The position numbers and the translations under genes are program-made. From Branchiostoma lanceolatum (lineage: Eukaryota; Chordata; Leptocardii; Amphioxiformes; Branchiostomatidae), in contig NC_089724.1 of assembly GCF_035083965.1 (NCBI RefSeq), positions 377,001 through 441,000 on the forward strand: 64,000 nt of DNA. The letters run 5' to 3'. Below are positions 1 to 10,678 of the stretch, piece after piece. Numbering within the stretch: position 1 is the stretch's first letter; every line of letters starts with the position of its first letter. Under the pieces are notes generated by a model, which was given only the letters and a program-made list of their open reading frames with translations, did not search any database and was not told where the DNA came from.

Positions 1-146
1 CCTGGTGCAGGGGAACTTGTGGCTGTGGAAGGGGTTAGGGGATAACTGTAGCTGCTGTAAGGGGTAGGGTTACAGGATAACTGTTTTATGTACCTGTTCC
101 CTCAGACAACCGGCACATCCTGGTGCAGGGGAATATGTGGCTGCGG
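1..146 (+). repeat. Tandem duplication spanning the 3' splice site of the first visible exon
   Basis: Bases 1-28 (CCTGGTGCAGGGGAACTTGT and on) closely match exon bases 119-146, a spacing of 118 bp. At least two copies are visible, the last one being real exon. The array probably continues upstream of the window. Confidence 0.75.
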
Positions 147-3100
147 GAAGTGGCGCAGATCCTGGCCAAGGAGTTCAAGCCGCAGGGCTACAACGTGCCC
201 ACCATGAGCTGCCCCAAGTTCCTCCTGCGAATCAGCAGGTGAGAAGCACACTCAGCCTCTGCTGATTGGTTAAACTCATTGATATTCCATTAACTGTTGA
301 ACTGTCCAGACTGTTGATTGGTTGTTTAAGGCCCACCATGAGCTGCCCCAAGTTCCTCCTGCGAATCAACAGGTGAGAATCACACTCGGCCTCTGCTGAT
401 TGGTTAAACTCATTGATATTCCGTAAACATCAGATATGTCCAAACTGTTGATTGGTTGTCTAAGGCCCACCATGAGCTGCCCCAAGTTCCTCCTGCGAAT
501 CAGCAGGTGAGAAGCACACTCAGCCTCTGCTGATTGGTTAAACTCATTGATATTCCGTTAACATCAGATATGTCCAGACTGTTGATTGGTTGTTTAAGGC
601 CCACCATGAGCTGCCCCAAGTTCCTCCTGCGAATCAGCAGGTGAGAAGCACACTCAGCCTCTGCTGATTGGTTAGTTCGTGGACATTCGAAAATAGCAAA
701 CATGCTGATTGGTTAGTTCGTGGACATTCTGAAAATAGCAAACATGCTGATTGGTTGTTTCGTGGACATTCCAAAAATAGCAAACATGCTGATTGGTTGA
801 TTCGTGGACAATCCTAGATGCTGATTGGTTGTTAGAGCTGTTCCTGCTGCAGAACATTCCATAACGCTGCACATGTTGGCCCCGAGTGCTTGGGTGAATG
901 TCTATGTTTAACATCTATGAGAAAATCTAACACTTGTTTGAGAATGAGAAAGTGTATTTTGAGATCATTGTTAACAAATTTAACTTGAATTTTAAGAAGA
1001 AAAAAGTTCCCAGCAAAAGGGCTTTCCCTGAAGAACCTAAAGAATGCATTTTACCTCAGAATGGCAAATAGTGGGCCGCAATTGCTGCCAATTCTTACCC
1101 TTTTATCCAGGAAGTCTCAGCAGTAGAAACAGTAGTCTGCTCCCACCACATGCTGGGACTGACATGAATTTCAGAGCATGAATTACACATTTTGTTTTAT
1201 CTACTGGATTTATTCTAATGAAATATCAAAGATATATGCTTCTCTAAGTAAAGAAAGAAAGGCAAAGTTCTCCTCAGCATTGGTCACACCAGTAGTCCTG
1301 GTGTCGGATTACATTTGGAAATGTGAAGGTCACACGGCATGTGGCAGTAGAGGTCGTACAGGAGGATTCATGTTAAATCAATATTATTGATCGATCACCT
1401 GAAAAATGAGTTGATGTTGAAATTGGTTATGATGATATGATGATGTGAGGTGTAACGTCGTAATACCATCAGATGTTTGTCCTTTGTTTCTAACCTTGAC
1501 CCTGTGGAAGAAACGTTCGTTCCTGTTTGATTTTCAGCCATCCTCATGACGAGCCCCGTTGCCATGACTACCATGTTCATGTTGTTCCGTTGTGTATGTT
1601 TTTCGCCTTGTTTTGGTGTGGAGTTTTTCTAACATGTAGCCTAGCTTTCAGTAGTAGCTGTCCATAGCGTGCAGTTTCAGTGCCTGTTTTTTCTTTTAGT
1701 TGGTGCCGTTTTTCTTTTTGCTTGGTTATTTTGTGTGTTTGCTTTGTGTTTTTATGAAGGTGCTTGCTTTAAGACAAGGTGCTTGCTGGTTTGTTTGATT
1801 TTACTAGTTGTAGTTTAGCTGAATCGTCATGATGGTGGTTTTTGGTGAAAGAAAAGCAAACCTGAATGGACTAATTTGAACCGTACAAACTGTTCATCAC
1901 AGGAGGGATTTTGCTCAAACTATGTCGCGGCACGTCTCTGTAAGAAATAGAACGCGTTCAAACGACATTCCCCGAACCCTGAGGGAGGAGGTGTTCGGTT
2001 ACAATCTGACTGATTTATGACAGACAAGTACAAACTGAGTCATTTGGAAAATAGTACAAGCTTCCGTGCCAACACATGTGTGTTTTGTCGTCCGAGTGAT
2101 TCGATTGATTCCCTGAGTTGGAGAACTGTTTATTTTTCATTATGACTCTTATGAGAAATAGAATAAGAACGTTAGGGCTGTCTCCAGGACCCGTTCCTCC
2201 GTCACAGGACTGAAATTTGTTTATTGGGACAGCAAAACAAAATGTCCGTCCCAATAATGGGAAATCATGACATGAAATTGACGAAAACGGATCTTTTTAG
2301 GCTTAAAATGACAGATTTGACAATGAAAATTAAAACATCGCCTCTCAAACAATGAGAGGGGTGAAAAAAATGTAAAGCTGGCGACAGCCCTGAATAAGAG
2401 CCTCTGTGCTAACGTGTGTGTGTCTCCTGCACAGCTGGTTTGACGGGGGCCTGAGGATGGTGGTGCCCTACGTGGGGAAGGTCCTGACCTGCGACAACAA
2501 GCGCATGAAGGAGGTCCTGGCCATGGAGGAGCGCCCGCTCAGCGAAACCATCCTCGACATGGCCTACTCGCTCGTGGACGGCGGCTTTGTCAAGAAGACC
2601 TCCAAGTACAAGGGTCACCCCAAGGACAGGCCCGAGGAACCCAAGGAGGTGGGAAGGAGTGTTAATGATTAGAGTGTTAATACCCGTGTAGATGTGTGGC
2701 GTCTGTGTGTCATAGTGGCAGAGCATCCGGCTATGAACCTATGAGACTCAGGTTCAATCCTGGGGTGTACCCAGACAAGGCCGCCATTATGTCCGGACAT
2801 GTACCCAGACTTAACACATATTTCCCATGTCCTAAGCCCTACAGGAGGGTTTGGGTTGGTGTTAGGAAGGGCATCCTGCCGTAAAAACTCTTGCTACAAA
2901 AAAGACTTGCACTTAATGAGGAGTCCTCGGGCTTCCCCATCCATGTGCAAGCATCCATGTGATGGGGAATTAGAGACGTTAAATTGGATATATATAGAGA
3001 GAGAGTAAGAAAGTCAATATCATAAATGATTAGAATAATCAAGATGTAAGAAAGGCAATGTCTTTGGAACAAGGTAAAACTCCAGAGCTCTTCTATACAA

Positions 3101-6100
3101 TGTAGGAATGTACAGGGAAAGTTCTTCATCACAACTACAGTCAATTTCCCAACCGACATCTCTGCCGCTCCCATCTGCCTTCAGCAGGGTGTAATTTCAC
3201 TACTGACCGTATGGTGGCACTGCAACACAAAGGAGTTTGGGTCCAAACATGACTGGGTCAGTATCCCCTCCTAAATGGAGCCCAAACCCCCACCCCATCC
3301 CCTCTCTATACCCTGATGAAGTCAACTGAAAGCAGCAACGTTGGAGCAACGTTATGATGAAGAACTTTACTGGCATCTTACAGGTATACCATGAAAGTTC
3401 ATCTGTGTTGGTAAACGACATTATGGAACAAGAGTTAACTTTACATTTTACCAGTGGTAAGAGAAATTGGGACTTACACAGATTTGACGCTGACATTGGG
3501 CACGGAATGGTCCCGACTGCTGCAGGTACCAGGACGTGACGTTGCAGCAGTCGCCTGTCCGATGTCACGTTTTAGAAGTAGCAGGGGACAGGTCCGTTCC
3601 TTAAACATGGCTGACGGATAGTCAAGCGAAACTTGAGTAAGTCCCAATTTCTCCTAGTGTGGGCCATGTTCTGTTGCATACCCACTGTTAAAGCCGTCTG
3701 TGGAGCTGGCATAGAAACGTGTTCAGCCCAAAGTTGACCGAATCCCGCCCCCCTCCCCCCTCACAGGAGAAGAAGGCCGACGCAGCCGTGAAGGAAAACG
3801 GAGAGGTTGCCATAACAACGCCCGCCGCCGACAGCTACGCCAAACCAGACGCCACAGAAGTATGCTGACCTCTGCATGACCTCTAACCTTTCCTCTATTA
3901 ATGCCTTGTTAATGAACTCGTTAATGACCTCCTCCTACTGACTCTCATAGAGGACACAGTTGTCCCTCCCTCCTCGTGGGACAGCCTGCCGGAATGGTTC
4001 TCTCCCGCTTTCTCCTTCCTTACCTTCTAGCCGTAAAGTTGTTCTTACCAGAATGATTATTTTCCTACCTTGTTCTGCGTAGTGAAAACGACTGTAGAAC
4101 TGTTGATGTAGTAATGAATGGTCTGTAGTTGTCTATTCGCTCCCCTGCTGTTCTTTTCCTCATGTTCTCTGTTAATTTTCATTCAGCCCTCCAACTCTCC
4201 CCGTTACATCCATGTTCAGCCCTCCAACTCTCCCTGTACATCCATGTTCCCCCCCCCCCCTTACATCCACGTTCTGTTACTTCCTGCCGCCTCTGCCAAG
4301 CTAAGCAGATGCTTTACCCAGCAGGCCAGCCCTCTGATTGGTAGGTGACTATCATGTGACATGGACTGACCAATCAGGTGCAGCCCGCAAGGTGAAGTAA
4401 TCTGTAAACATGGCAACCTGTCTGCTAACATGCTTTTCACACCAAACTGTTACCTGTAGGGCCAAACTACCGGAGAGCCTTCGCTAAGTGAAGAACTATC
4501 CAAGGTCGAGGAGTCTCCTAAGGTCGAGGAATCTCCCAAGGTCGAGGAATCTCCCAAGGTAGAGGAATCTCCCAAGGTCGAGGAGTCACCTAAGGTAGAG
4601 GAGTCTCCCAAGGTCGAGGAGTCTCCCAAGGTCGAGGAGTCTCCCAAGGTCGAGGAGTACCTAAAGGTCGAGGAGTCTCCCAAGGTCGAGGAGTCTCCAA
4701 AGGTCGAGGAATCTCCCAAGGTCGAGGAGTCTCCAAAGGTCGAGGAGTCTCCCATGGTCGAGAAGTCTCCCAAGGTCGAGGAGTCTCCCATGGTCGAGAA
4801 GTCTCCCAAGGTGGAGGAGTCTCCCAAGGTCGAGGAGTCACCCAAGGTCGAGGAGTGTCCCAAGGCCGAGGAGTCACCCAAGGTCGAGGAGTCTCCCAAG
4901 GTCGAGGAGTCTCCCAAGGTGGAGGAATCTCCAAAGGTGGAGGAGTCCCCCAAGGTGGAGGAGTCCCCCAAGGTGGAGGAGTCTCCCAAGGTGGAGAAGT
5001 CTCCCAAGGTCGAGGAGTCTCCCAAGGTCGAGGAGTCTCCCAAGGTCGAGGAGTCTCCCAAGGTGGAGGAGTCTCCAAATGGCAAAGAAGAAAGAGCTGC
5101 AGTAGTAGAGCATCAGAGTGATGCCCAACCAGAGGATTCTCCAGTTGTCATGGAGACAGACGTTACCATAGAGATGTCTGATGTCCTACGGACAGAGAGT
5201 GTCCAGGATGCACCCGCAGCAGAATCACCTGTTACCATGGAGACAGATCCTGTAGCAGAATCACCTGTTACCACGGAGACAGAACCTGCAGCAGAATCAC
5301 CTGTTACCAAGGAGACAGAGCCTGTAGCAGAATCACCTGTTACCACGGAGACAGAACCAGCAGCGGAGTCACCTGTTACCACTGAGACAAAGTCTGCAGC
5401 AGAATCACCTGTTGCCACGGAGACAGAGCCTGCAGCAGAATCACCTGTTGCCACGGAGACAGAGCCTGCAGCAGAATCACCTGTTGCCACGGAGACAGAG
5501 CCTGCAGCAGAATCACCTGTTGCCACGGAGACAGAGCCAGCAGCGGAGTCACCTGTTACCATGGAGACCGAGCCTGCAGCAGAATCACCTGTTGCCATGG
5601 AGACAGATCTTGCAGCAGAATCACCTGTTACCATGGAGACAGAGACTGTTGAAGAAGCAGAGACAACAGTTGACAAGGAAACCGTTCCCATGGCGACAGA
5701 GAGTCAGCAGCCCCCAGAAGTATGCAGTAGTGGCTCCCTGTTCTCTCACCGTTTACTAATCACTTCTCTGCACGTCTTTCTCTCTAGAAACTGTCCAACA
5801 CCTCTCACAGCCCTCAACCCGAGGGTCTCATACTACAGTTCCATTACCACTCTAGTTGCCTTCCACATGGAGGGTCTCATACTGTAGTGTTTTGGGAGGT
5901 TTTCACCTCCCTACAGTTTTCCTGGGTTGTATATACTTCTACACATCAGTTGTTTGCACCCCGTAGGCTGTAGTGAAGTACAAACAAACAGGCACAGATC
6001 AGGATACGATGGCCTGCCGTTAATCATGAGGTGATCATGTAATGTGCATGCAGTGAACATGTGACGATCATGTGACTCTGAATCATAATTCTGAAAATGA

Positions 6101-9100
6101 AGTAACCTTTTTGATTGACCTTCAAAGTGATTTACCAGACGGTTATAGAAACTATAGCTTACAGTTGTTAGAACTGAACATGTGCTGATCATGTGATGAA
6201 CATGTGCAGATCATGTGACTAACATGTGCAGACCATGTGTTGATCATGTGACAAACATGTGCTGACCATGTGACTAACATGTGCTGACCATGTGCTGACC
6301 ATGTGCTGACCATGTGCAGATCATGTGCAGACCATGTGCTGACCATGTGACTAACATGTGCTGACCATGTGCTGTTCATGTGCAGACCATGTTGACTAAC
6401 ATGTGCTGATCATGTGCTGACCATGTGACGAACATGTGCTGACCATGTGACTAACATGTGCTGACCATGTGCTGACCATGTGCCGTGTGTGTTGCAGGAG
6501 CCCAAGGCTGACGGGGAGGTGAAAGTCAACGGAGAGGTCCCGACGCAGGACGGAGATGCCCCCACGGAGGAAGCCGCTGAGGAAGAAGCCAAGGAAGACG
6601 TTACGGAAGTACGATTTGCGTGACGGCAGCTCCTTCTTCTGTCTCACTAACTCCTGTCTTCTCCTCTAGCAGTCTCCTAGCAACAGTCTCCTAGCAACAG
6701 TCTCCTAGCAACAGTCTCCTAGCTAATCTGCACGCCGCACCGCTCCGTCGTTAACACGGGGAACGAACCCCGGTGGCCGCATGCCCGCCCTGACGGGAGT
6801 AGACATAGTAAACATAGCACCTTACGTTAGCCCTTCCTTACCTAGGCAGAGTGGGAGTCTGATGTTGTGTTGATGTTGTTCTCAGGAGAAGAAGGCTGAC
6901 GGAGATGTGAAGGAGAACGGAGAGGTCCAGGGGAAGGAGGAGGCTCCGGCTGCGGAAGACGCGCCCAAGGAGGAGACTGCAGAAGCCAAGGAGGAGAAGG
7001 TGCGTCTTGGTTTCCCTGATAAGTGACGGTTCGGTCTATCATGTCATTTCCACATTTCTCAAGCAAGTCTCAGTAGTTTCATCTTCCCCTCCTCATGCAG
7101 TTACGTCTTCCTTCCTTACTCTGCTTTTATATTGTAGAAGAACTTTTCCAGAAGATTGAATCCGTAAGATTTCTTTATTTACATGTCTGAGTAAAACAAA
7201 ATTTGGTGGTTTCATCTCTCAGCCGGAGGAAGAGGCCGCCAAACCAGAGAGCACTTCACAACCAGAGGCAGAGGCAGCCGTCCCCAGGTCAGTAATGGAA
7301 CATCCCTGAACACTGTATAATGTAGCAGCCCCCAGGTCAGTAATGGAACATCCCTGAACACTGTATAATGTAGCAGCCCCCAGGTCAGTAATGGAACATC
7401 CCTGAACACTGTATAATGTAGCAGCCCCCAGGTCAGTAATGGAACATCCCTGAACACTGTATAATGTAGCAGCCCCCAGGTCAGTAATGGAACATCCCTG
7501 AACACTGTATAATGTAACAGCCCCTAGGTCAGTAATGGAACATCCCTGAACACTGTATAATGTAGCAGCCCCCAGGTCAGTAATGGAACATCCCTGAACA
7601 CTGTATAATGGAGCAGCCCCTAGGTCAGTAATGGAACATCCCTGAACACTGTATAATGTAGCAGCCCCCAGGTCAGTAATGGAACATCCCTGAACACTGT
7701 ATAATGTAGCAGCCCCTAGGTCAGTAATGGAACATCCCTGAACACTGTATAATGTAGCAGCCCCCAGGTCAGTAATGGTACATCCCTGAACACTGTATAA
7801 TGTAGCAGCCCCCAGGTCAGTAATGGTACATCCCTGAACACTGTATAATGTAGCAGCCCCTAGGTCAGTAATGGAACATCCCTGAACACTGTATAATGTA
7901 GCAGCCCCCAGGTCAGTAATGGAACATCCCTGAACACTGTATAATGTAGCAGCCCCCAGGTCAGTAATGGAACATCCCTGAACACTGTATAATGTAGCAG
8001 CCCCCAGGTCAGTAATGGTACATCCCTGAACACTGTATAATGTAGCAGCCCCCAGGTCAGTAATGGAACATCCCTGAACACTGTATAATGTAACAGCCCC
8101 CAGGTCAGTAATGGAACATCCCTGAACACTGTATAATGTAGCATCCCCCAGGTCAGTAATGGAACATCCCTGAACACTGTATAATGTAACAGCCCCCAGG
8201 TCAGTAATGGAACATCCCTGAACACTGTATAATGTAGCATCCCCCAGGTCAGTAATGGAACATCCCTGAACACTGTATAATGTAACAGCCCCCAGGTCAG
8301 TAATGGAACATCCCTGAACACTGTATAATGTAGCAGCCCCCAGGTCAGTAATGGAACATCCCTGAACACTGTATAATGTAGCAGCCCCCAGGTCAGTAAT
8401 GGAACATCCCTGAACACTGTATAATGTACCAGCCCCCAGGTCAGTAATGGAACATCCTGAACACTGTATAATGTAGCATCCCCCAGGTCAGTAATGGAAC
8501 ATCCCTGAACACTGTATAATGGAGCAGCCCCTAGGTCAGTAATGGAACATCCCTGAACACTGTATAATGTAACAGCCCCCAGGTCAGTTATGGAACATCC
8601 CTGAACACTGTATAATGTAGCAGCCCCCAGGTCAGTAATGGAACATCCCTGAACACTGTATAATGTAGCAGCCCCCAGGTCAGTAATGGAACATCCCTGA
8701 ACACTGTATAATGTAGCAGGCCCCAGGTCAGTAATGGAACATCCTGAACACTGTATAATGTAGCAGCCCCCAGGTCAGTAATGGAACATCCCTGAACACT
8801 GTATAATGTAGCAGCCCCCAGGTCAGTAATGGAACATCCCTGAACACTGTATAATGTAGCAGGCCCCAGGTCAGTAATGGAACATCCTGAACACTGTATA
8901 ATGTAGCAGCCCCCAGGTCAGTTATGGAACATCCCTGAACACTGTATAATGTAGCAGCCCCCAGGTCAGTAATGGAACATCCCTGAACACTGTATAATGG
9001 AGCAGCCCCCAGGTCAGTAATGGAACATCCCTGAACACTGTATAATGTAGCAGCCCCCAGGTCAGTAATGGAACATCCCTGAACACTGTATAATGTAGCA

Positions 9101-9580
9101 GCCCCCAGGTCAGTAATGGAACATCCCTGAACACTGTATAATGTAGCAGCCCCCAGGTCAGTAATGGAACATCCCTGAACACTGTATAATGTAGCAGCCC
9201 CCAGGTCAGTAATGGAACATCCCTGAACACTGTATAATGTAGCAGCCCCCAGGTCAGTAATGGAACATCCCTGAACACTGTATAATGGAGCAGCCCCCAC
9301 CCGCAGTCAGGTACTTGGGTTGCAATAGAAACTCCTTTTGCCAGTTAGATAAGGTCTTTGCAACTGTGAGATCTGCGTGGATATTAGACTACCGCATGAC
9401 TCTTACATGAATGTCACAATTTTGTCACATGATTGTCACATGACCATTATGACCCCACCCTGACCCAGAGTGCTGTTCTCCGTTTTCAGCGCGGAGGCGA
9501 GCGAGCCGAAGGAGGAGAAGAAGGAGGAGGAGGGGAGTGCGGCGGCCGCTGCTCCGGAGGAACCGGAGAAGAAGGAGTAA
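106..9580 (+). CDS. Extended SDR (epimerase/dihydroflavonol-reductase-like), 3' part, with long acidic repeat tail
   Basis: Eight exons splice with matching phases: 106-238, 2435-2648, 3767-3859, 4460-5719, 6498-6608, 6886-6999, 7223-7287, 9490-9580 (stop TAA 9578-9580). All introns are GT-AG. The 5' end lies outside the window. The first two exons encode about 115 residues (LVQGNMWLREVAQILAKEF, YNVPTMSCPKF, NKRMKEVLAMEERPLSETI, DMAYSLVDGGFVKK). They read as the C-terminal substrate-side half of an NAD(P)-dependent extended SDR of the dihydroflavonol-4-reductase/phenylacetaldehyde-reductase type; the Rossmann fold and YxxxK site would be upstream. The remaining ~577 residues are low-complexity and very acidic: SPKVEE hexamers, AESPVTTETEP 12-mers, then three short exons that look like copies of one exon (E-K/P-KADG-VK-NGEV), ending PEEPEKKE. 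This tail is unusual for the family. The exact substrate cannot be told from the visible part. Confidence 0.72.
197..665 (+). repeat. 134-bp tandem repeat carrying the exon 3' end and its splice donor (4 copies)
   Basis: The last ~41 exon bases (CCCACCATGAGCTGCCCCAA to AATCAGCAG) plus the donor and the first ~90 intron bases recur at an exact 134 bp period. Donors GTGAG sit at 239, 373, 507 and 641. Only the first keeps the frame: the exon continues AGC AGG TGA if that donor is skipped, so later donors give an immediate stop. Confidence 0.93.
662..830 (+). repeat. ~42-bp minisatellite
   Basis: About four diverging copies of a unit containing GCTGATTGGTTAGTTCGTGG and ATAGCAAACAT, directly following the 134-bp array in the same intron. 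Short minus-strand open frames here are repeat artefacts. From about 830 to 2434 the intron shows nothing else I recognise. Confidence 0.8.
2700..3010 (+). mobile_element. tRNA-derived SINE
   Basis: A tRNA-like head with an A-box-like GTGGCAGAGCATCCGGC and a B-box-like GGTTCAATCC is followed by a non-tRNA body (GGGAAGTTAG-type text, GTTAGGAAGGGCATCCTGCC) and a GA-rich end (GAGAGAGAG). This is the usual layout of a Pol III SINE. It lies in an intron of the SDR gene. Confidence 0.6.
3465..3658. mobile_element. Small foldback (MITE-like) element
   Basis: AGAGAAATTGGGACTTAC near 3468 is matched in inverted orientation by GTAAGTCCCAATTTCTC ending near 3653, so the ~190 bp between can form a stem-loop. 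No clear target duplication was found. Confidence 0.5.
4496..5080 (+). repeat. 18-bp coding repeat (SPKVEE x ~32)
   Basis: Near-perfect tandem 18-mers inside the 1,260-bp exon encode SPKVEE/SPKVEK hexapeptides, resembling the KSP repeats of neurofilament tails in composition. The period is divisible by three, so shadow frames on both strands also stay open. Confidence 0.95.
5215..5650 (+). repeat. 36-bp coding repeat (AESPVTTETEPA x 12)
   Basis: Twelve tandem 36-mers in the same exon encode variants of a 12-residue unit. Each unit also contains a GTTACCATGGAGAC or GTTGCCACGGAGAC string. Confidence 0.93.
6030..6485 (+). repeat. Short-period minisatellite (CATGTGCTGAC type)
   Basis: Dozens of CATGTGCTGAC, CATGTGACTAA and ATCATGTGAT variants with an 11-13 bp period fill the intron up to a few bases before the acceptor at 6497. 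It does not visibly duplicate exon sequence. Confidence 0.85.
6668..6725 (+). repeat. 14-bp tandem repeat
   Basis: Four copies of AGTCTCCTAGCAAC in the intron between the exons ending 6608 and starting 6886. Confidence 0.8.
7278..9298 (+). repeat. 48-bp minisatellite that repeats the splice donor (~42 copies)
   Basis: Immediately at the exon end at 7287 (CCCCAG then GTCAGTAATGG) a 48-bp unit begins and recurs about 42 times with few changes, filling almost the whole intron. Each unit holds CCCAG-GTCAGTAATGG, so each carries a copy of the donor. Because 48 is divisible by three, long minus-strand frames (16-residue repeat) stay open; they are not genes. Confidence 0.96.
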
Positions 9581-10321
9581 CTCCGGAGCGCCCCCTGAGA
9601 AGATCCCTACCTACACAGAATTTATTGTGCATTCCAAAATGGTTCCTCTACTTATTTGTCCTGACGTACGTTCTTTTTGTGTGGTCGTGGAAAAAGTTGA
9701 CGACTTTGGGACCGTCGGGTTTCCGTGGCAACCGTAGTTTGTGGAAATTTAAGAGAAGGCGGAGACCTTTTATGACTTCTGGTGCTGGAGTATGAGAGGC
9801 CTGACGTGATGAAATTTGGGCAAAATGTATGCGTGATGCCGAATGTGTGTGGTATACAAGCTTGAGCGTTGTGGAAATAGAGAAGAACTAAAATTGTAGC
9901 GATACTTATACCAATGTCCGCCACTTTTTGCTGAAAGCTGTCAAACTGTGGTGTGATTCGTCCTGTAAAGTTGAAAATCTGTGAGAGTTGGCAAAAGGAG
10001 GCAGCCAGCCACATTTCTTGCCTGTTGATGACCTTAATCATGTGATGTGCATGTGATGATCATGCGGTGTGCATGTGACCATCATGTGCTCTTCAGCCTT
10101 GTTGTTGACCTTGACATCCAGTTTGATGTAACTTCCATACAAATCTCCTTTCTGTGCCCAGACAAATTCCAGTAAAATGTAGCCCAGCAATGTTGTATGC
10201 TAGTCCAGAGTAGCTCTAGTCTGTGGTCAATGAAAAAGTATGTCATAGTTTTTCCGACTTAATGAATGAAAGGAGGAAACAGTGACATGGTCTTTCACCC
10301 CTTCCAGCTTGCACTGTAAAA

Positions 10322-10678
10322 CCCTGGCCTGTACAGGCCTGTTCTGCAGCCTGTACAGGCATGTTCTGCAGCCTGTACAGGCCTGTTCTGCAGCCTGTAC
10401 AGGCCTGTTCTGCAGCCTGTACAGGCCTGTTCTGCAGCCTGTACAGGCCTGTTCTACAGCCTGTACAGGCCTGTTCTGCAGCCTGTACAGGCCTGTTCTG
10501 CAGCATGTACATGCCTGTTCTGCGGCCTGTACAAACCTGTTCTACAGCCTGTACAGGCCTGTTCTGCGGCCTGTACATGCCTGTTCTGCGGCCTGTACAG
10601 GCCTGTTCTGCAGCATGTACAGGCCTGTTCTACAGCCTGTACAGGCCTGTTCTGCAGCCTGTACAGGCCTGTACAAGC
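10322..10678 (+). repeat. 22-bp palindromic minisatellite
   Basis: About 16 copies of GCCTGTACAGGCCTGTTCTGCA. The unit contains the palindromes CCTGTACAGG and CAGGCCTG, so single strands can fold into many hairpins. Confidence 0.93.

Noticed and set aside
3310..3352. CTGATGAAGTCAACTGAAAG as another hairpin motif
   Set aside because: The segment between CTGATGA and the ACGTT text does not pair, so it does not meet the stem criterion.
4450..5691. Minus-strand and alternate-frame open frames across the SPKVEE/AESPV exon
   Set aside because: Shadows of in-frame 18- and 36-bp repeats; the plus frame is supported by splice sites and phases.
7278..9298. CRISPR-like array
   Set aside because: Units are contiguous with no unique spacers, in an animal intron.
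7860..9300. Long minus-strand open frames with a 16-residue repeat (RDVPLLTWG)
   Set aside because: They are the reverse reading of the 48-bp intron minisatellite; a period divisible by three keeps frames open with no coding selection.
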